A DNA stretch of 12,726 bases. It comes from a bacterium (lineage in GTDB: Bacteria > UBP15 > UBA6099 > DSWB01). Positions 1-5,805 of this stretch are shown here, in pieces. Position 1 is the stretch's first letter. Every line of letters begins with the position of its first letter. The notes under the pieces were generated by a model, which worked only from the letters and a program-made list of their open reading frames with translations, was not told the origin of the DNA and did not search any database. The DNA is taken from the NCBI GenBank assembly GCA_020061125.1, contig JAGUYV010000505.1:1-12726 (forward strand). Direction: 5' to 3'. The position numbers and the translations under genes are program-made.

Positions 1-820
1 CCAGCATGTCCTGCCCGATGCGCAGCCTGCGATCCAGCCACGAATGCCCGTGGTCCGAGCACAGCACGAACCGCGCACGGTCCAGCCACCCGCGGGACTC
101 GAACAGGCGCGCCAGTTCGTGCATGATCGGGTCCAGCGTCTGCTCCAGATACACATCCTGCCCCAGATCTTGCGTATGATGGCCCCAGGCGTCCAGGCCG
201 CAGAAATACAGGGTCAGCAGATCCGGCAGCCCATGCTCCTTGAGCGTTTTTTTTATGGTGCCCCAGGTTTTGCGGTCCATGCGCGCGTAGTCGAGCTTCG
301 CCCTGGTGCTCAATGCGAAGTACACCATGTCCGGGCGCGAGGGGCGCACCCAGACCGAAGCGCCGCGGCTGATCTGGCTGAAAACCACGATGCTGCGCAG
401 CCCGGCGCGGGAGGCGCGTTCGTACATGGTGAGCGTGCCGGGCGCCATGGCCAGATTCACCAGCCCGTCCGAGTCCCTGTCCGGCAACAGCAGGGTGGGC
501 AGGCCCACGAGGCGGTAGCCGTACACCATGGCCGCGGCGTCCGCGCGGGCGAAGTCAATCATGAACGGGGGCTGCGCCCCGCGCTCCAGCCACCCGTTGC
601 TCACGATGCCGTGATTTTTTACATGCAGGCCCGTGAACAGCGAGGTCTGCGCGGGCAGGGTTTCCGAGGGGATCACCGTGACGCCGTGGCGCACCCACGC
701 GCCGCGTCCCACGAGCCGCTCGAATCCGGGCAGGCGGCCATCGGAGAGCATGTTGTAAAACAGCTCCCGCTTCAGCCCGTCAATGTCCAGCACCACCACG
801 GGGTGCTTCACATCCGCCAT
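1..820 (-). CDS. Type I phosphodiesterase/nucleotide pyrophosphatase family protein, 3' end missing
   Basis: A metal-dependent hydrolase of the alkaline phosphatase superfamily, expected to cleave phosphodiester or phosphate-ester bonds; the substrate cannot be read from the sequence. The 273 visible residues begin MADVKHPVVVLDIDG, where the aspartates near 12-14 match the first metal-binding motif. SETLPAQTSLFTGL (52-65) holds the likely threonine nucleophile T54 and is followed by KNHGI. GLDAWGHH (208-215) and SDHGH (255-259) supply further Asp/His metal ligands. There is no signal peptide, so it appears cytoplasmic. The ATG at 820 is chosen because the conserved core starts a few residues later; its ribosome-binding site is weak. 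It lies 68 bases downstream of the small cysteine-rich gene on the same strand, so the two may be co-transcribed. The C-terminus lies beyond the left edge. The family is secure, the substrate unknown. Confidence 0.88.
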   Translation of the reverse strand, partial: MADVKHPVVVLDIDGLKRELFYNMLSDGRLPGFERLVGRGAWVRHGVTVIPSETLPAQTSLFTGLHVKNHGIVSNGWLERGAQPPFMIDFARADAAAMVYGYRLVGLPTLLLPDRDSDGLVNLAMAPGTLTMYERASRAGLRSIVVFSQISRGASVWVRPSRPDMVYFALSTRAKLDYARMDRKTWGTIKKTLKEHGLPDLLTLYFCGLDAWGHHTQDLGQDVYLEQTLDPIMHELARLFESRGWLDRARFVLCSDHGHSWLDRRLRIGQDML

Positions 821-841
821 TGCAAATGCCGTCCGCTTCCC

Positions 842-858
842 GCGCGCACGCCGCGCGC
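842..858. repeat. Perfect GC inverted repeat between two leftward genes
   Basis: GCGCGC (842-847) and GCGCGC (853-858) flank a 5-base loop. On the leftward transcript the hairpin is not followed by a T run, so it is not a classical terminator between the cysteine-rich gene and the phosphodiesterase gene. It could be a processing or stability hairpin, or chance in GC-rich DNA. Confidence 0.35.
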
Positions 859-888
859 TTTGTTAATATGATCATGTTTTGAGATGGT

Positions 889-1095
889 TTATTTCCCGCC
901 CGGGCCGGGTTTGCGTTCCGCGGGTTTGCGCTTGCTCGGCCTGGTCTCCACGCTGCGCGCGCGGATGTTGCCCTTGAGGTCGAACAACTCCAGGTTCTTG
1001 TCCGCAGGCTCGAACGCCGGGCAGGACACCACGGACACGGATCGGGGCTGTTTGCAGTCGCGCACACAGCGGCTGCACAGTTGGTTGTTGGTCAT
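889..1095 (-). CDS. Small four-cysteine protein of unknown function
   Basis: A 68-residue protein I do not recognise by name. The N-terminal third has cysteines at 7, 10, 14 and 25 (CSRCVRDC, then SCPAF), the spacing of a small metal-binding knuckle for zinc or possibly an Fe-S cluster. The C-terminal third is basic and rich in Arg, Lys and Pro (RPSKRKPAERKPGPGGK), probably disordered and able to contact nucleic acid or membrane. The ATG at 1095 follows AAGGA at an 11-base distance, and a TATAAT box lies upstream at 1161-1166. The phosphodiesterase gene follows 68 bases downstream. The regular cysteine motif, ribosome-binding site and promoter argue for a real gene rather than a chance frame. 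The metal and function are inference. Confidence 0.7.
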   Translation of the reverse strand: MTNNQLCSRCVRDCKQPRSVSVVSCPAFEPADKNLELFDLKGNIRARSVETRPSKRKPAERKPGPGGK

Positions 1096-1160
1096 GGCTC
1101 GTCAAATCCTTCGCCGCGCGGATTTCGCATGGTTCGCGCGGTGTTCCAGAGTCCGCCGTT

Positions 1161-1188
1161 ATTATATAGTAAACACGGCGCAAGGAAA
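1161..1188 (-). promoter_or_regulatory. Promoter for the cysteine-rich gene, shared divergent region
   Basis: On the minus strand TATAAT (1166-1161) matches the sigma70 -10 box perfectly. TTTCCT (1188-1183) is a weak -35 at 16 bases. The same AT-rich patch offers TATAGT at 1165-1170 on the plus strand for the MetE-like gene, without a clear -35. The only AT-rich stretch of this intergenic region therefore probably serves both directions. Confidence 0.5.
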
Positions 1189-1205
1189 GCAAAGAGGAGG
1201 CGCGC

Positions 1206-2228
1206 ATGCCCATTCCCGGAAAATTGCTCACAACGGCCATGGCGGTGATGCCGCACACGGACCCGGACGCCGCGCTCGAACTGGCCCTGTCCCTGGATGT
1301 CCCGTTCTGGCCCCAGTTGCCGAACTTCAGCTATTACGAAGACATGTATGTTCAGGCGGCCGAGAATTTCCCCGGCATCGTGCTGGACACGGAGCAGCGC
1401 AAGCTCGGATTCTCCATGGACAAGTTCATCGTGGAATACGAAAACGCCATGGCGCAGTGGAAAAACCCCGCGTTTTTCGATGTGAGCCAGAGCTACTCCT
1501 CGGTCTATCACAAGTTCCTGGCCATGGACCTGCGGGACCGGCCCGCGATCCGTGGCCAGCTCGAAGGCCCCATCAGCTTCGGGTTCAATGTCCTGGACCA
1601 GGACGGCCGCCCGATTCTTTTCGACGACACCGTGCGGCCCGTGATGTTCGACTTCATGGCCCGGCGCATCAATGTGCAACTCGAACGCCTCAAGGCCATG
1701 AATCCCAACGCCTTCATGTTTGTGGACGAGCCGGGCCTGCAATACCTGTTCTCCTCCATGGCGGGCTACAACGAAACCCAGGCGCGCGGCGAGCTGGACG
1801 CGTTCTTCGCCTCCGTGGACCGGCCCCGCGGCATCCACCTCTGCGGCAACCCCGACTGGGATTTCCTGCTTGGCCTGGACATGGACATCGCATCCATGGA
1901 TGTGTACACCAACGCCGAAGTCATCGCCTCGTTCGCCCCGGCCGTGAAACGCTTTCTGGAGCGCGGCGGAACCATCGCCTGGGGCATCGTGCCCACGGGT
2001 TTCGAGGCGTTCGGCAAAGAGGATCTGGACTCGCTGTGCGCGCGCCTGGAAAATGTCTGGTCCATCCTCGGCGGGCGGGGCGTGGATGTGGAGCAGTTGC
2101 TGAACAGCAGCCTCATCTCTCCCGCCACCTGCTGCCTGGTGAACCCGGACCGCGAGAAAACCGTGGAAAAAGCCTTCGCGTTCGTGCGCGAACTGTCCGC
2201 CATCCTGCGGGACAGGCACGGGCTGTAA
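1206..2228 (+). CDS. Core-MetE-like (UroD/MetE superfamily) protein
   Basis: A 340-residue protein resembling the C-terminal catalytic barrel of cobalamin-independent methionine synthase, without the N-terminal half of full-length MetE. Members of this superfamily move methyl groups to thiols using a zinc site. Visible motifs are FWPQLPNFSYYEDM (34-47), the substrate-barrel segment EGPISFGF (120-127), VDEPGLQY (173-180) with E175, IHLCGNPDW (210-218) giving the zinc-type His211-X-Cys213 pair, and SPATCCLVNPDREKT (305-319) at the position of the last zinc cysteine. A strong ribosome-binding site, GAGGAGG (1194-1200), sits 5 bases before the ATG. It is divergent from the cysteine-rich gene. Likely roles are methylation of homocysteine, or another thiol, from a methyl-corrinoid donor. 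The natural donor and acceptor are not shown, and a related corrinoid-dependent methyltransferase role is possible. Confidence 0.8.
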   Translation: MPIPGKLLTTAMAVMPHTDPDAALELALSLDVPFWPQLPNFSYYEDMYVQAAENFPGIVLDTEQRKLGFSMDKFIVEYENAMAQWKNPAFFDVSQSYSSVYHKFLAMDLRDRPAIRGQLEGPISFGFNVLDQDGRPILFDDTVRPVMFDFMARRINVQLERLKAMNPNAFMFVDEPGLQYLFSSMAGYNETQARGELDAFFASVDRPRGIHLCGNPDWDFLLGLDMDIASMDVYTNAEVIASFAPAVKRFLERGGTIAWGIVPTGFEAFGKEDLDSLCARLENVWSILGGRGVDVEQLLNSSLISPATCCLVNPDREKTVEKAFAFVRELSAILRDRHGL

Positions 2229-2239
2229 CCGCGCCGCAG

Positions 2240-2269
2240 TTCCCGATCCCGTTTTCGGTTTGTTATAAT
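2240..2269 (+). promoter_or_regulatory. Promoter for the phosphohexomutase gene
   Basis: TATAAT at 2264-2269 is a perfect -10 box. TTCCCG at 2240-2245 is a weak -35 with an 18-base spacer. It lies between the MetE-like stop and the mutase start, so the mutase can be transcribed on its own. Confidence 0.5.
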
Positions 2270-2305
2270 ATCCAACCATAACCGCGTTCGAAGGAGAGCT
2301 TTGTC

Positions 2306-3646
2306 ATGGACATTCCCAAAATATTCAAGGCGTACGACATCCGCGGCACGGTGCCGGAACAGTTGAACGAGGCTCTCGCTTTCGCCATCGGCCGCGCGTT
2401 CGTAACATTTCTCAAGTGTAAGGAAGTGGTGGTTGGCCGCGATGTGCGCGACACCTCGGAGGCCATGTTTGCGGCCCTGGCCCGCGGCATCACCGAGCAG
2501 GGCGCGGATGTGCTCGACATCGGTTTGAGCGACACTCCCATGCTCTATTTCGCGGCCCACGACAAGCCCGCCGCCATCATGATCACCGCCTCCCACAACC
2601 CGCCCGAGTACAACGGCTTCAAAATGTGCCGCGAGAACGCCATCCCCATCAGCGGCGACACGGGCATCAAGGACATGGAGCGCATCGTGGCCTCCGGCGC
2701 TTTCGATCCGCCCGCCGCGCAAAAGGGCGCCATCAAAAAACTCGACATCAAAAACGCGTTCATCGGGTATCAGCAGAAGACCGCCTCGTTCGGCGGGCGC
2801 AAAAAAATCAGGGTGGTCATTGACACGGCCAACGGCGCGGGGTCTCTCACTTACCCTGACATTTTCAAAGACCTGGACTGCGACATGATCCCGCTGTTCA
2901 TGGAACCGGACGGCACCTTTCCCAACCACGAAGCCAACCCGCTGCTCGAAGAGAATCTCGTGGACTTGAAGAGACAGGTTTTGAAAACCGGCTCGGCCCT
3001 GGGCGCGGCCATTGACGGGGACGCGGACCGATGCATGTTCGTGGACGAGATGGGCAACACCCTGCGCGCAGATGTCATCGGCACGATCATCGCTCTGGAG
3101 ATCCTCAAGCACAACCCCGGCGCCACCTTCCTGTACGACCTGCGCAGCACGCGCGCGTTCCCGCTCGATGTGGAGGCCGCGGGCGGGAAAGCCGTGCAAT
3201 GCCGCGTGGGCCACGCATTCATTAAAAACCAGATGCGCGAGCACAACGCTGTGTTCGCCTGCGAATTGAGCGGCCACTTCTACTTCCGCGATCACTTTTT
3301 CACCGAAAGCTCGGCCATGGCCTTGATCCGCATCATGAATCTCATGCACGAGACCGGCAAGCCCCTGTCCGTGCTGACCGCGCCCGCGCAGCGCCTGGCG
3401 CACAGCGGCGAGATCAACTTCAAGGTGCAGGACAAGGACGCCGTGCTCGCGCGCCTCGAACAGAAATTCGGCGCGGCCGGAAAGGTTTCGCACATGGACG
3501 GCTTGAGCGTGGAATTCGACGACTGGTGGTTCAATGTGCGCGCCAGCAACACCGAGCCGTTTTTGCGCCTCAACCTGGAAGCCTCTGCGCCGGAGATCAC
3601 CGAAAAACACAAAAACGAACTCGTGGCCGTGATAGAGCAGGGGTGA
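2306..3646 (+). CDS. manB: Phosphomannomutase/phosphoglucomutase
   Basis: A 446-residue alpha-D-phosphohexomutase that interconverts hexose 6-phosphate and hexose 1-phosphate in the cytoplasm, feeding nucleotide-sugar synthesis for envelope glycans. All four family motifs are intact: catalytic phosphoserine loop TASHNPPEYNGFK (94-106, Ser96), magnesium loop DGDADR (237-242), sugar-binding loop CELSGHF (319-325) and phosphate-binding loop RASNTEP (413-419). The N-terminus FKAYDIRG is typical of the bacterial PMM/PGM group. AAGGAG (2291-2296) lies 9 bases before the ATG, and length is normal for the family. The gene is flanked by its own promoter and a strong terminator, so it looks monocistronic. 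Mannose versus glucose preference cannot be set from sequence; dual activity is common in this group, and the symbol names the family, not a proven specificity. Confidence 0.95.
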   Translation: MDIPKIFKAYDIRGTVPEQLNEALAFAIGRAFVTFLKCKEVVVGRDVRDTSEAMFAALARGITEQGADVLDIGLSDTPMLYFAAHDKPAAIMITASHNPPEYNGFKMCRENAIPISGDTGIKDMERIVASGAFDPPAAQKGAIKKLDIKNAFIGYQQKTASFGGRKKIRVVIDTANGAGSLTYPDIFKDLDCDMIPLFMEPDGTFPNHEANPLLEENLVDLKRQVLKTGSALGAAIDGDADRCMFVDEMGNTLRADVIGTIIALEILKHNPGATFLYDLRSTRAFPLDVEAAGGKAVQCRVGHAFIKNQMREHNAVFACELSGHFYFRDHFFTESSAMALIRIMNLMHETGKPLSVLTAPAQRLAHSGEINFKVQDKDAVLARLEQKFGAAGKVSHMDGLSVEFDDWWFNVRASNTEPFLRLNLEASAPEITEKHKNELVAVIEQG

Positions 3647-3676
3647 GCCGCCGCCAAAAATCAGATGAACAGCACA

Positions 3677-3713
3677 GCCGCGCCCCGCTTTTTGGGCGCG
3701 GCTTTTCTCTTTT
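3677..3713 (+). terminator. Intrinsic terminator after the phosphohexomutase gene
   Basis: GCCGCGCCC (3677-3685) pairs perfectly with GGGCGCGGC (3694-3702) around an 8-base loop. A tail of TTTTCTCTTTT follows (3703-3713). This is a textbook rho-independent terminator 30 bases after the mutase stop. Confidence 0.93.
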
Positions 3714-3729
3714 AAGGCATGATTTTTGC

Positions 3730-3761
3730 TTGAACCGGGCGAAAGCGGGTAAATATATACT
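3730..3761 (+). promoter_or_regulatory. Promoter for the phosphodiester glycosidase gene
   Basis: TTGAAC (3730-3735) is a good -35. The -10 can be read as TATATA (3754-3759, 18-base spacer) or TATACT (3756-3761, 20-base spacer). It lies just after the mutase terminator. Confidence 0.5.
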
Positions 3762-3808
3762 GGGCGGGAGTGAGTGGCGCCGGACGCCGCCAGGGGAGGT
3801 GAGTCCGG

Positions 3809-4645
3809 ATGAAACTCGATAAACGCACAGGGAACAGCGCTCCGGCCCGAACCGTATGGAAAATCCCGGCAGCGGCCGCGGCGTGCGTTTTCGCCTCCGC
3901 GGCCGCGGCGTTTGCAGGGGGCGGATACGCCACGGACCCGGTGCGGCTGGCGAGCATTGACCTGGGCCGAGGGCGCACCCTGCACATTGTTTCCGTGGAT
4001 GTGAGCAGCGGGCGCGTGGAGATAGACTCGGCGGGCGCGGACGCGCGCTACGGGGCCGTGGATTCGTTCGGCGGCCTGGTGCGGCGAAGCGGCGCGTCCG
4101 CAGCCATCAACGGGTGCTTTTTCGACCTCAACACCGGGCGCCTGGTGGGCCATATCTGGCACAACGGCGAGCAGCGCGTGCGCGGCTCGTTCAGCGCGGC
4201 CCTGGCGATCAGGCGCGACAACACCGCGGTCATCGCGCCCATGAAAGAACTGGGCGACCCGCGCGGCTACCGCGTAATCATCGCCTGCGTGGACATCCTC
4301 ATCCGCAACGGGGAAATCCTGGTCAAGAGCAAAAAGGATCTGGTGCGCAACGGGCACAACCCGTCGCGCCACAATGATATCTACCGCCCGGCGCGGTGGA
4401 GCGCGGTGGGCCTGGACCGCAGCGGGCAGGTGTATTTGATCGCCAGCACGGGCGCCATGACCCTGTACGAATTCACGCGCCAGGTGCGGCAGCGCACAGC
4501 GGTCACGGATCTCCTGGGCCTGGACGGCGGCACATCCAGCGGTCTGTTCGTGAACGGCGCGTTCGTGTCGGTTCCGGGCCGCCCGGTGCCGTCCGTGATC
4601 GTGGCGCGGCCCTCGGGCGCAGGGCAGGTGGCCTCGCTCCGCTGA
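3809..4645 (+). CDS. Secreted phosphodiester glycosidase family (NAGPA/DUF2233-like) protein
   Basis: A 278-residue exported protein of the family related to the enzyme that uncovers mannose 6-phosphate by removing alpha-GlcNAc from a phosphodiester. Bacterial members are thought to act on phosphodiester-linked sugars of envelope or extracellular glycans. The start has a signal peptide: basic n-region, alanine-rich hydrophobic stretch (about 20-36) and a likely AFA cleavage site after residue 36, with no lipobox. Family motifs are NGCFFDLNTG (101-110), ARWSAVGLDRSG (195-206) and the conserved loop LGLDGGTSSGLFVNG (237-250), where the usual DGGGSS reads DGGTSS. A strong GGGGAGGTGA ribosome-binding site precedes the ATG. 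It ends only 9 bases from the convergent glycosyltransferase gene, with no terminator between. The family is clear; the substrate is inference. Confidence 0.85.
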   Translation: MKLDKRTGNSAPARTVWKIPAAAAACVFASAAAAFAGGGYATDPVRLASIDLGRGRTLHIVSVDVSSGRVEIDSAGADARYGAVDSFGGLVRRSGASAAINGCFFDLNTGRLVGHIWHNGEQRVRGSFSAALAIRRDNTAVIAPMKELGDPRGYRVIIACVDILIRNGEILVKSKKDLVRNGHNPSRHNDIYRPARWSAVGLDRSGQVYLIASTGAMTLYEFTRQVRQRTAVTDLLGLDGGTSSGLFVNGAFVSVPGRPVPSVIVARPSGAGQVASLR

Positions 4646-4654
4646 CCGCTCGCC

Positions 4655-5635
4655 TCACGCGTCGAAATTCATTTTTTCCCGGATGAAATAGGTCGGCTTT
4701 TCCTGCGATTCGTAGTAAGTGCGCATGAGCAGTTCCGCGATCAGCCCCATCATAATGAACTGGAATCCCAGGATGAACAAAAAGATGGCGAGCAGGATTT
4801 TGGGATTCTTGTGCACAAAGACCCCGAGGTGGCGATCGTAGAGGGTCCAGATGCCGGAGAGAACGCCGGCCGCGGAGAGCAGCCCGCCCAGGGAGCCGAA
4901 AAAGTAAATGGGCTTGGTGAAATACGCGCTCAAGAATTTGACCACGAACAGGTCGAGCACGACTTTGTAGATGCGCGAGAGTCCATACTTGGATTTGCCC
5001 GCGGCGCGGGGCCGGTGGTTGACCTCGATTTCGGTTGTGCGCGCGCCCACCTGGTGTGCGAACAGGGGGATGAAACGGTGCATTTCTCCGTACAGGCGCA
5101 CATGGCGGATCACGGATCTGCGGTACGCTTTGAGCGAACACCCGTAGTCGTGCAGGCGCACGCCGCCCACGGCGCTGATGAGCCAGTTGGCCATGCGCGA
5201 GGGCAGGGTTTTGGTGAGGAACGGATCCTTGCGGCTGCGCCTCCAGCCGCTGACCACATCGTAGCCCTCGCGGATTTTTTCGAGAAACTTGGGAATGTCG
5301 TGCGGGTCGTTCTGCAGGTCCGCGTCCATGGGGATGATGATGTCCCCGGCGGCGTTGTCCATGGCCGCGGAGATGGCCGCGGTCTGGCCGAAGTTGCGGG
5401 TGAAGAAAACCACGCGCGCGCGCCGGTCCGATGCGGCGATGGCGCGCAGAAGCTCGGGGCTGCGGTCCGTGCTGCCATCGTCCACGAACACGATTTCGCA
5501 GGCGCAATCCAGCCCGTCCAGCACGCCGGACAGCTCTTTGTGAAACGCCTGGACATTTTCTTCTTCGTTGTAGACCGGGACCACGATGGACACATCCACG
5601 CTGCCGCCGGGCTTTGAACCGCTGTTTCCGATCAT
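4655..5635 (-). CDS. Family 2 glycosyltransferase with two C-terminal membrane helices (DPM1/ArnC-like)
   Basis: A 326-residue GT-A fold transferase that probably loads a sugar from a nucleotide donor onto undecaprenyl phosphate on the inner face of the membrane. Motifs are VSIVVPVYNEEENV (15-28), VDDGSTDRSPELL (51-63), FTRNFGQTAA (78-87), the metal-binding MDADLQNDP (103-111) and GKSKYG (213-218). Two hydrophobic segments at about 242-266 and 279-304 are the usual C-terminal membrane pair. The ATG at 5635 is preferred over an in-frame ATG at 5824 because AAGAGGTGA lies just before it. The longer form would overlap the divergent radical SAM gene, and the conserved domain starts near residue 15. 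The sugar transferred cannot be identified. The nearby mutase and phosphodiester glycosidase suggest a shared envelope role but are separate transcription units. Confidence 0.92.
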   Translation of the reverse strand: MIGNSGSKPGGSVDVSIVVPVYNEEENVQAFHKELSGVLDGLDCACEIVFVDDGSTDRSPELLRAIAASDRRARVVFFTRNFGQTAAISAAMDNAAGDIIIPMDADLQNDPHDIPKFLEKIREGYDVVSGWRRSRKDPFLTKTLPSRMANWLISAVGGVRLHDYGCSLKAYRRSVIRHVRLYGEMHRFIPLFAHQVGARTTEIEVNHRPRAAGKSKYGLSRIYKVVLDLFVVKFLSAYFTKPIYFFGSLGGLLSAAGVLSGIWTLYDRHLGVFVHKNPKILLAIFLFILGFQFIMMGLIAELLMRTYYESQEKPTYFIREKMNFDA

Positions 5636-5736
5636 GCACTCACCTCTTGCGCTGCAATCAATATCCGTGCGTCCGCGGAAATCGTGACCCCGCCGCGGCC
5701 CTGTAAGCATTATCGGCGTTTGCGCGGCAATCTTTA

Positions 5737-5791
5737 CGCGCCGCGCCGCACGATATACCATATAGCATGAGCCGCCGGTACGCGCGGCGCG
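5737..5791. repeat. 10-base inverted repeat enclosing the radical SAM promoter region
   Basis: CGCGCCGCGC (5737-5746) and GCGCGGCGCG (5782-5791) are exact reverse complements separated by 35 bases. The enclosed segment holds the only TATA-like boxes upstream of the radical SAM gene and the start of the 12-codon reading frame. It could be paired operator half-sites or a hairpin if transcribed from further upstream. GC-rich composition raises the chance of coincidence. Confidence 0.4.
5754..5766 (+). promoter_or_regulatory. Possible -10 boxes for the radical SAM gene
   Basis: TATACC (5754-5759) and TATAGC (5761-5766) are the only -10-like sequences before the gene, and no good -35 is visible. 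If TATACC is used, transcription would start around 5766-5767, almost exactly at the ATG of the short reading frame described next. That would give a leaderless message. Confidence 0.3.
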
Positions 5792-5805
5792 CGCGCCCTT
5801 TATGA
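5767..5805 (+). CDS. Possible 12-codon arginine-rich leader peptide
   Basis: The frame reads MSRRYARRARPL then TGA; five of twelve residues are arginine. Its stop overlaps the start of the radical SAM gene as ATGA (5802-5805), the classic arrangement for translational coupling. The radical SAM start has no purine-rich Shine-Dalgarno sequence of its own in the GC-rich 17 bases upstream, so re-initiation after this frame is a reasonable way to translate it. The leader ATG also lacks a ribosome-binding site and may be read from a leaderless transcript. Arginine codons are common by chance in GC-rich DNA, so this is tentative. Confidence 0.35.
   Translation: MSRRYARRARPL

Noticed and set aside
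44-871. A 275-codon plus-strand frame opposite the phosphodiesterase
   Set aside because: The minus-strand frame carries the metal-binding and nucleophile motifs; this is its shadow.
1096-1205. A SAM or cobalamin riboswitch upstream of the MetE-like gene
   Set aside because: The leader is only about 30 bases after the possible -10, and no conserved riboswitch core is visible.
1766-4372. An 868-codon open frame on the minus strand opposite the MetE-like, mutase and glycosidase genes
   Set aside because: It runs through a strong terminator, two promoters and three real genes and shows no domain.
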